Assembly: GCA_021372945.1 (NCBI GenBank)
Contig: JAJFTK010000071.1
Span: 16,718 to 80,717, forward strand
DNA: 64,000 bases
Source: Planctomycetaceae bacterium
Lineage (GTDB): Bacteria; Planctomycetota; Phycisphaerae; Sedimentisphaerales; Anaerohalosphaeraceae
Reading direction: 5' to 3'
Part shown: piece by piece, positions 54,291 to 61,035 of the stretch
Numbering within the stretch: position 1 is the stretch's first letter
How the letters are laid out: every line of letters starts with the position of its first letter
Made by a program: the position numbers and the translations under genes
The notes under the pieces: model-generated
Databases searched by the model: none
What the model was told of the DNA's origin: nothing
Seen by the model: only the letters and a program-made list of their open reading frames with translations

Positions 54291-56369
54291 ATGCATAAGC
54301 TATGTTTATCTCTGGCAGCTATTTTTACTTTGAATGCTGCCGCGCTGGCCGATTCGTTTTCCATTCAAGCAGCGTATCCAAAAGCAGCCGCTGTCTTGGA
54401 ATGGGCTAACGCGTGCCCTTTGCTGGCCGATGCCCTTGATCCGGATTTTTTTGACGCGCTCGACCAGGACAACAATTCCGCATTTCTACAGACGCTCAGC
54501 GATAAACTGGGCCGACAGGCTTATCGAAAGATCGGTCCGGTTGCAGCCATACGTGTGCAGATCCAACCCGGCCACATCCTGGAGGCGCCGTATATCATCC
54601 TCGAATACCAAACCCAGTTCACGGGCATCATCAATATCGGCGGCGGGGCGTTCGGAGGCAACTGCGTGCTCATTCCGGGCGGCCGGGACGCCTTTGCGCA
54701 TCGGACATTCTTCGGCATCACCGAAGACGAGACCGCCCGTAAGAAATATCTGGAGATGTATCAGCAGCGTCAGGCCATGCCGAGCAACCGCCGCAATACG
54801 ATGACCGGCGAGTTCGACCGTTTATTTAACGGCAGCATGCCTGATGCCTCGATTCAAACAGTCCAGTCGGACATAAAGACCAAGCTTCAGCAGATGGTCA
54901 CGGCATTTGAGCCCTATGGCGCGCGGATGCTCAAGCAGCCGCACATGGGCCAGATCGGAGCCAAAATCACGGACCATTTGTATTTGTATATTCGCGAGTT
55001 TCCCAAGGGCAGCCCCGGCTCAAAGGTGGAGGTCACAGACCCCTATTTCTGGCTGATCCTTTCCGGCGGCCCCAAGCCCATGCCCAAGGACTATCTGCCC
55101 GCCTTCCCGGGTGCCGAGGGGCTTGGCGCCATGACCACCGGCGGTCGCGGCGGCAAGGTGATCTATGTGACCAATACCAATACGGATGGTCCCGGCAGCT
55201 TTGCCGAAGCGGTCAATACCAAGGGCGCTCGCGTCGTCCTATTCAAGGTCTCCGGCCAAATCACGCTTCCACAGGATGTTTGGATCACGGAGCCGGATAT
55301 GACGCTCATCGGCTATAACGCACCCGGCGAAGGGATCGAGATCTGCGGGCGCATCTGCATGGCCGCAAGCAACATCATCATGCGCGGCATGCGCTGGCGT
55401 TTGCGTCCGCCGCTTGCGGCCGACGGCATGGATACCAACGGCGATCTGCGTAACCTGATCTTTGACCATTGCAGTTTTGCTTACGGCAGTGACGAGATAT
55501 TGCGTTTCATCGGTCAGGGTCATACGTTTTGGGGCTATACGTTTCAATACTGCAACATCGGGCCAGGCATGTCAGGCCTGGGCTCGCACCCGTACGGTCC
55601 GGAGATTGGCGGCGTCGGCTCTATCCATCACTGCATCCTGCACAACACCCTCAGCCGTTCGCCGGAAGTGGATTGCAGCCGCATCGACTGGCGAAACAAT
55701 ATTTTCTATAATTGCCGCAGCGGCCACTCCAAGCGTTTGACCAATCAGTTCAACCTGGTCAATAACCTGGTCATCGATAATCCCGATATGCCCTTTACCT
55801 ATGAATTTAGTGCCACCGAGAATAATTTCGCTGCGGGAAATTATCACGAAGTCAAGGGCAAGAAAAAGGTTTTCGATCCGGTGCCTTCGGACACTTATGT
55901 CAAGGCTCCGTTTGAATTCATGCCTGTAACAACGTATCCTGCCGAGCAGTTTGAGCAGCATCTGCTGCCTGTTATCGGCGCCTATCTGCCCGTGCGCGAT
56001 GCCACCGATGGCATCTGGATCGAGCGGATCAAGGCGCGCACGGCCAAGCCTGCCTTTTGGGTGAAGTCGGCGTCGGATTGGGAGTCCTACAATCCCGGCA
56101 GCAATGACCGCAAGTCATTCGATATGTGGCTAAGCGAGGACTTCCCACCGCCGGCCGCCGGAGCCGTTGCGGCCGAGGATTCGGATAATGACGGCATGCC
56201 GGATGAATACGAGAAAGCCAACGGATTTGACCCGAAGGACGCCTCCGACGGCTCGCTCGACAGCGATCAGGATGGGTATTCCAATGTCGAAGAGTGCCTC
56301 TACCGCACGAATCCCAACCAGTATGTGGACTACAGGAACCCGGCGAACAATCTGCATACGCTGCATTGA
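54291..56369 (+). CDS. Secreted pectate-lyase-like beta-helix protein with novel N-terminal domain and calcium-binding tail
   Basis: 692 residues. A signal peptide (LAAIFTLNAAALA) is followed by about 240 residues of no recognised family (IILEYQTQFTGIINIGGGAF, MTGEFDRLFNGSMPD). From about residue 263 a pectate-lyase helix begins with the typical FPGAEGLGAMTTGGRGGKV, then VLFKVSGQITLP, LIGYNAPGEGI, LIFDHCSFAYGSDE and FYNCRSGHSK. The tail has DSDNDGMPDEYEKANGFDP and LDSDQDGYSNVEE, thrombospondin-3-like calcium repeats. ATG 54291 sits 7 bases after AAAAGG; ATG 54285 is too close. It lies 121 bases after the symporter, with a hairpin between, so it may be transcribed separately. Lyase activity is inferred. 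Confidence 0.82.
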   Translation: MHKLCLSLAAIFTLNAAALADSFSIQAAYPKAAAVLEWANACPLLADALDPDFFDALDQDNNSAFLQTLSDKLGRQAYRKIGPVAAIRVQIQPGHILEAPYIILEYQTQFTGIINIGGGAFGGNCVLIPGGRDAFAHRTFFGITEDETARKKYLEMYQQRQAMPSNRRNTMTGEFDRLFNGSMPDASIQTVQSDIKTKLQQMVTAFEPYGARMLKQPHMGQIGAKITDHLYLYIREFPKGSPGSKVEVTDPYFWLILSGGPKPMPKDYLPAFPGAEGLGAMTTGGRGGKVIYVTNTNTDGPGSFAEAVNTKGARVVLFKVSGQITLPQDVWITEPDMTLIGYNAPGEGIEICGRICMAASNIIMRGMRWRLRPPLAADGMDTNGDLRNLIFDHCSFAYGSDEILRFIGQGHTFWGYTFQYCNIGPGMSGLGSHPYGPEIGGVGSIHHCILHNTLSRSPEVDCSRIDWRNNIFYNCRSGHSKRLTNQFNLVNNLVIDNPDMPFTYEFSATENNFAAGNYHEVKGKKKVFDPVPSDTYVKAPFEFMPVTTYPAEQFEQHLLPVIGAYLPVRDATDGIWIERIKARTAKPAFWVKSASDWESYNPGSNDRKSFDMWLSEDFPPPAAGAVAAEDSDNDGMPDEYEKANGFDPKDASDGSLDSDQDGYSNVEECLYRTNPNQYVDYRNPANNLHTLH

Positions 56370-56448
56370 TCTTGCAACTCAAGGCGAGCAGTCTTAGAAA
56401 AAGCTAAGCCGTTTAGATTTGCGCAAAATGGGCGGATTTGGGAGAAAG

Positions 56449-56523
56449 GGTGGAAGACGGGACTCGAACCCGCGACCCCTAGAACCACAATCTAGTGCTC
56501 TAACCAACTGAGCTACATCCACC
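56449..56523 (-). tRNA. tRNA-His (GTG anticodon)
   Basis: Read on the minus strand the sequence folds as a cloverleaf: acceptor GTGGATG with the extra 5' G of tRNA-His opposite C73, D-arm AGCTC...GAGC, anticodon stem CTAGA/TCTAG with loop TTGTGGT, T-arm GCGGG-TTCGAGT-CCCGT. A T-T mismatch sits in the acceptor stem. CCA is not encoded. It is isolated between the pectate-lyase-like gene and the frameshifted gene. Confidence 0.93.
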
Positions 56524-56792
56524 ATCATCAGGCGAATTCCCGCCGGAACAGAAATTGGGATTGTACAGCCACCGCGCCGCATTGTCAACCGTGCCGCCAA
56601 AAACAATCATGATGTCTATGGTCGCATTTGTATTGTGTACAACCATTGCTTGCTTCAATGTACATTTTGTGCCTTCGACTGCGACAAAACCGCATTTTTG
56701 GCGGGAAATCGCATCTAACAACTGGAACGGAATTTGTTAAGTGTAGTTTATTATGAAATCAAACAATATAGACCTATCGGAAGGGAAAAGAC

Positions 56793-57324
56793 GTGAAAAC
56801 GAAATTCGCTGTCTCGATACTCGCTTTGTCGGTGATTGGAATGTGTCTGGTCTATGTGGACGCGGCTCAAAAACGCCCCCTATTGCGGGTTGGCGTTTAC
56901 GACAGCCGGGCAATCGCTATCGCGTATGCCGCCTCAACTTACAATGAGCAGCAGCATCAAAAATTGAAAGCTGAACTGGATAAGGCCGAGGCGGCAGGAG
57001 ATGCTGAAAAGGTCAAAGCCATTAAAGAAAAAAGGAAGCCAGGGTCAACAGCGTATGCACCTGCAGGGCTTCGGCACCGCGCCCGTGCATGAGATGCTTG
57101 AGCCGATCAAGGACAATCTGCCCGAATTGGCTGCCGCCAACCAGGTCGACATGATCGTCAGCAAGTGGGAGTTTGATTACATTGCGACAGATGCAGAAGT
57201 CAAAGACATCACCGACCAATTGGTTGCTTTTTATAACCCCGGCCCAAAACAGTTGGAATGGATTCGGCAGATGAAAGACAAGACGCCGCTCTCGGAAGAG
57301 GAAATTCTCGCGCACCCGGATTAA
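56793..57324 (+). pseudogene. Secreted small protein, reading frame broken at an A6 run
   Basis: A GTG start at 56793 after GGAAGGGAAAAG begins a signal peptide (FAVSILALSVIGMCLVYVDA) and RPLLRVGVYDSRAIAIAYA, then a helical stretch rich in Lys and Glu. At AAAAAA (57028-57033) the frame changes: the continuation, GFGTAPVHEMLEPIKDNLPE ... SKWEFDYIATD ... ending EEILAHPD, lies one base further on. Removing one A joins both parts into one protein of about 176 residues. The downstream part reads like real protein, so this is a frameshift (mutation, assembly error or slippage), not two genes. The family is a conserved secreted protein with no known function that I can name. Confidence 0.7.
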
Positions 57325-57330
57325 AACCAA

Positions 57331-57391
57331 CAGTTTTGCGTTATGAGTTTTGAGTGAGGGGTTAAACTCAAAACTCGTAACTGTAAAACTA
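57331..57391. terminator. Large inverted repeat between convergent genes
   Basis: GAGTTTTGAGT (57345-57355) and ACTCAAAACTC (57366-57376) pair perfectly around a 10-base loop; GTTAT/GTAAC extends the stem with one wobble, and CAGTTTT/TAAAACT-like arms continue with mismatches. It lies between the 3' ends of the frameshifted gene and ftsK, so a two-way terminator is plausible, although no clear T-run follows. Confidence 0.45.
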
Positions 57392-57395
57392 ATAA

Positions 57396-59897
57396 CTATC
57401 TCGTGTCAACCTGCTCTTCTTGCTCGGTCAAATCCTCTTCTTCATCATAAGATTCCGTGTTATAGTTTTCAGAATTCTGTGTCAGATCGGCGTAGCCGGC
57501 GACCTGGTCCTGTATCATATTCTTCTTCATCGCTTCGTATTCTTCCAGCGTCATCACCACTTCGCGCGCCTGGCTGCCCTTGTATTCGCCCAGAATGCCC
57601 GAGGCGGCCATCATCTCGATGATGCGCGACGCACGCGCATAGCCGATGCTCAGCCGCCGCTGCAAGAGCGACACGCTGCCGCGCTGTGATTCCAGCACGA
57701 CCTTCACTGCCTCATCGAACATGTCATCCTGCTTCATTCCACTCAGGTCAACGGTGTTAAGCTGCATCAGTTCGGGGCTAAACTGCTGCTGGGCGACGCC
57801 CTTGAGGTACTTGACGACCCCGCGGATCTCCTCATCGTCCAGGTATGCCCCCTGGGCTCGCATCAGTTCGCTCGTGCCGGGCTTGAGGAACAGCATATCG
57901 CCCTGTCCCAGCAGCGTCTCGGCGCCGTTCTGGTCCAGGATGATTCGGCTGTCCATGCGGGCCGCTACACGGAAGGCAATACGTGACGGCATGTTTGACT
58001 TGATCAGGCCGGTTACCACCGTTGCCTGGGGCCGCTGCGTCGCGAGCACCAGGTGAATGCCCACCGCTCGGCTCTTTTGGGCGATGCGCACAATATACGC
58101 CTCGATCTCCTTGGCCGATGTCATCATCAGGTCGGCCAATTCATCGATGATGATGACGATGTGCGGCATTTTCTTGGGGATCATCGCCTCTTCTTCCGGC
58201 GTGGACGGCTTAAATCGCTCGATGAGTTCTTCTTGCGTCAGCAGATTGTAAGACGCCAGGTTGCGTACCTGTGCCTCGGCCAGCAGCTCATAGCGTTCGT
58301 CCATCTTGGTGGTCGCCCATTCGAGGATCTGTTCGGCCCGCCGCATCTCCGTCACGGTCGGGCACATCAAATGCGGGATCGACTCGAACATTGCCATTTC
58401 GACCATCTTTGGGTCGATCAGGATGAGCTTGACCTCATCCGGCCGGCGCGTCAGCATGACGCTGGTGATGATGCTGTTGATGCATACGCTCTTGCCCGAA
58501 CCGGTCGTTCCGGCGATCAGCAGATGCGGCATGGCCGCCAGATCGCTCACCAGGACCTCGCCGGATGAACTCTTGCCCAGGTACAGCGGGATCTGCATCC
58601 GCGCCGCTTCCCCCTTGAGCAGCAGTTCCTTCAGCCGCACGGTCTCGCGCTGCGAATTAGGCACTTCGATGCCGATGGTATGCTTGCCCGCCAGCGGCGC
58701 CACCACGCGCACCATGCCGGAGCTGAGCGCGCGGGCCATATCATTGGCCAAATTCGAGATCTGGTTGACCTTGACGCCCGCCGCCAGTTCCAGTTCATAC
58801 ATCGTAATGGCCGGCCCCGGCTCGGCGTTGACCACCTTGGCATTCACGCCGAACTCCTCCAGCAGCGCTTCCAGGTCCTGCGCCTTGTGTTCGACCATCT
58901 TGGTTTGGATGGCTGAAAAACCAGCTTCAGGTTCCTTGAGGAAGTCCATCGGCGGCAGTTGGTAGGCATCGCACGATTCAGATTCGGTTGCCGTCTCCTT
59001 GGGTTTCGGTGCAGGCTTTGCCTTGTGAATGATTGGCTTGGATTCGCTCTGCGCTGCCTCATGCCGATTCTCGAGCGTCTGTTCAAGAGATGACTCTTGC
59101 GCTGCCTCAAGCGCATCGGCCGTACTCTCCGGTTCAATTGTCGCAACAGAGGTCTCTGTCTCTATCCCTGTCTGGGCCTGCTCCAGCGGGTTTTGATGAA
59201 GTTGCTTGGTGTAGTTCCTCACGGCCTCCGTAAAGTCCTTGGCCGCCGATTTTTGTTTTTCGCTCAAGCGCTTCCAGATATCTCCAAGCACGACGGAATG
59301 TTCCCTGGCCGCGTTCCAGGCGGGCTCTGCCATCCCGAACGTCTTCAAAACGCCCATGCCGAACCACCGCACGCTGGCAAACACCACGCTGTCGGCCAGC
59401 AGCAAGGCGCCGACCGTCCAGCAGCATACCACGACCAGCCATGTACCCAGAAGGGCCATCTGCGTATTCAGATAGCTGGCGGCGGCCGCTCCCAGGATGC
59501 CTCCATTGCCCATGGGAAAAGCGCCCGTTCGATACAGTGCCATGGTTTGCGTCGGCCACAAGAGGTTCCAGGCCGTCGAGATCGTCGCTACCGTCAGGGC
59601 CAGGCCGATCAGCCGCAGCAAAGGCTGCGTCACGGGCTTTCCGCTCAGATGGATCAGCAGGGCCGTGCCGAAAGAGACCCACGCCAGCAGCACGCCCGGC
59701 CCGAAATAGTAAAGTGAATAGTATGCGCAAAACGCCCCCGCGCGACCGCACAGATTCTGCACCGGCTGGTTATGCGGCCACACGTACCCGCTGGGCGCGT
59801 CGCCCATGTTAAAGCTCAAAACGCTGACGGTTAAGAATATGCAGGCACAAAGCCCTATGAATTCAAAGGCTATTCGATATAACTGTCCGTGTTTCAC
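57396..59897 (-). CDS. ftsK: DNA translocase FtsK/SpoIIIE
   Basis: About 833 residues. The N-terminal 180 hold four or five membrane segments (FEFIGLCACIFLTVSVLSF first), then a Gln/Glu/Ser/Lys-rich linker (about 190-320), the RecA-like motor with Walker A IAGTTGSGKS (about 457-466) and Walker B IIIDELADLMM (about 582), ATQRPQATVVTGLIKSNMPS, and the C-terminal winged-helix gamma domain (LLQRRLSIGYARASRIIEMM). It pumps chromosomal DNA through the division septum and activates dimer resolution. GTG 59897 is chosen because AAGGAAG is 7 bases upstream and the first membrane helix starts soon after; ATG 59957 and TTG 60002 lie in frame, but a -10 box at 59969-59974 would put transcription start close to ATG 59957. 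Confidence 0.92.
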   Translation of the reverse strand: MKHGQLYRIAFEFIGLCACIFLTVSVLSFNMGDAPSGYVWPHNQPVQNLCGRAGAFCAYYSLYYFGPGVLLAWVSFGTALLIHLSGKPVTQPLLRLIGLALTVATISTAWNLLWPTQTMALYRTGAFPMGNGGILGAAAASYLNTQMALLGTWLVVVCCWTVGALLLADSVVFASVRWFGMGVLKTFGMAEPAWNAAREHSVVLGDIWKRLSEKQKSAAKDFTEAVRNYTKQLHQNPLEQAQTGIETETSVATIEPESTADALEAAQESSLEQTLENRHEAAQSESKPIIHKAKPAPKPKETATESESCDAYQLPPMDFLKEPEAGFSAIQTKMVEHKAQDLEALLEEFGVNAKVVNAEPGPAITMYELELAAGVKVNQISNLANDMARALSSGMVRVVAPLAGKHTIGIEVPNSQRETVRLKELLLKGEAARMQIPLYLGKSSSGEVLVSDLAAMPHLLIAGTTGSGKSVCINSIITSVMLTRRPDEVKLILIDPKMVEMAMFESIPHLMCPTVTEMRRAEQILEWATTKMDERYELLAEAQVRNLASYNLLTQEELIERFKPSTPEEEAMIPKKMPHIVIIIDELADLMMTSAKEIEAYIVRIAQKSRAVGIHLVLATQRPQATVVTGLIKSNMPSRIAFRVAARMDSRIILDQNGAETLLGQGDMLFLKPGTSELMRAQGAYLDDEEIRGVVKYLKGVAQQQFSPELMQLNTVDLSGMKQDDMFDEAVKVVLESQRGSVSLLQRRLSIGYARASRIIEMMAASGILGEYKGSQAREVVMTLEEYEAMKKNMIQDQVAGYADLTQNSENYNTESYDEEEDLTEQEEQVDTR

Positions 59898-60364
59898 CTG
59901 GAACTTCCTTGTATCTGTGTTGAAAAGCGGTTTTTTACACCCACGGCCTTTAGGCATTATCCGCAAATCATTATATCGGCAATCCGTGAAAATTTTCTGC
60001 AAAAGCCGTCAGCCGGGATTAAATTCTTTCCAATTCGGAAAAACCCCTATTTTGGACCAATTTGTCTCAGAATCTAACCCCTCATATCAAACGCTCAATT
60101 TACAATTTGCAGTCGATTCTCTTAGTAATGCGGATTGAAAGCCTAATGGTTGGTCGCAAGAATTTCGAAACCTTCCATGCATGGGTCAAGAGAGATTTGC
60201 GCTTTGTATCTCTCGGGTTGCGTTTTCCTTAGAACTGCAGTTGTTGCCTTTATTGCATCCGACTGGCCGCAATGGGCATATACTGGGACCTTAGACAAGC
60301 AAAAGGTATTCCTGCCAATGAACACACGAAATAGCCCAGCGCAGGCTGGGAAGCCTGCGTTCCT
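59898..60364. other. 467-base intergenic region between ilvH and ftsK
   Basis: Holds a minus-strand TATAAT (59969-59974) that may serve ftsK, a 60-codon minus-strand frame without ribosome site (60143-60325), and a perfect palindrome next to the ilvH stop (60340-60359). Nothing else is recognised. Confidence 0.4.
60340..60359. repeat. Intergenic palindrome
   Basis: CGCAGGCT-GGGA-AGCCTGCG, 8-bp perfect stem, five bases after the ilvH stop codon on the minus strand. No T-run follows on either strand. Similar short G+C-rich palindromes occur at 54177 and 63276. Confidence 0.6.
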
Positions 60365-60859
60365 CTATTCTTCTATTTTGCCATGCGATTGCCGGGCCAT
60401 CGCCACGGTCCCCGTCCGCACCAGGCTCTTGATGCCGTACGGCCGGCACGCCTCGATGAACGCCTCGATCTTGCTTTCCGGACCGGCCACCTCGACCATC
60501 ACGAACTTGGGCCCGATGTCCACCGTCTTGGCGTTGAACATCTCGATCAGCGCCAGCATCTCCGGCCGCTTCTCCGGCGGACACGCAATACTGATCAGCA
60601 TCAGGTCCCGGCTGACCGTATCCTGCCCCACAAAATCCTGCACCTTCACAACGGATATGATCTTCGCCAACTGCTTTCGCACCTGCTCGACCACCCTGTC
60701 GTCCCCGACCACTACGATCGTCATCCGGCTCAGGCTCGGGTCGTCAGTCGGTCCCACCGCCAGCGAATCGATATTAAACGCCCGCGCCGCAAACATCCCT
60801 GCCACATGCGCCAAGACCCCCGGCTTATTCAAAACCAATGCACTCAATATATGCTTCAT
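60365..60859 (-). CDS. ilvH: Acetolactate synthase regulatory (small) subunit
   Basis: 164 residues. N-terminal ACT domain (HILSALVLNKPGVLAHVAGM, FNIDSLAVGPTDDPSLSRMT) and the C-terminal ALS_ss domain (ALIEMFNAKTVDIGPKFVMV). It binds the IlvB catalytic subunit, raises its activity and confers feedback control by valine. ATG 60859 has GGAG upstream. It lies 176 bases after the ilvB stop on the same strand, the usual order, but the gap is filled with A+T-rich simple-sequence DNA. Confidence 0.93.
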   Translation of the reverse strand: MKHILSALVLNKPGVLAHVAGMFAARAFNIDSLAVGPTDDPSLSRMTIVVVGDDRVVEQVRKQLAKIISVVKVQDFVGQDTVSRDLMLISIACPPEKRPEMLALIEMFNAKTVDIGPKFVMVEVAGPESKIEAFIEACRPYGIKSLVRTGTVAMARQSHGKIEE

Positions 60860-61035
60860 ACTAATCTCCGATTAGAAATTCTAATTTCTAATTTCTAAAT
60901 CCTAAACAATATCAAATTACCAAAATCCAAATTCTAAAGTGTCACGCGAACGTTTAAGTATGTTTTTGTATTTTAGTCATTTGAGTTTTGGCTTTGTTTA
61001 GAATTTCAGATTTAGTGCTTAGGATTTTCTTCTGT
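60860..61035. repeat. Low-complexity AT-rich spacer between ilvB and ilvH
   Basis: The first 80 bases repeat variants of ATTTCTAA / AAATTCTAA several times. No promoter or gene is evident. The spacer is unusual for a gene pair that is normally tightly linked. Confidence 0.45.

Noticed and set aside
60143-60325. 60-codon minus-strand frame between ilvH and ftsK (ends MEGFEILATNH)
   Set aside because: The sequence looks somewhat protein-like, but there is no ribosome site, the start is a GTG and no family is recognised; possibly a gene remnant.
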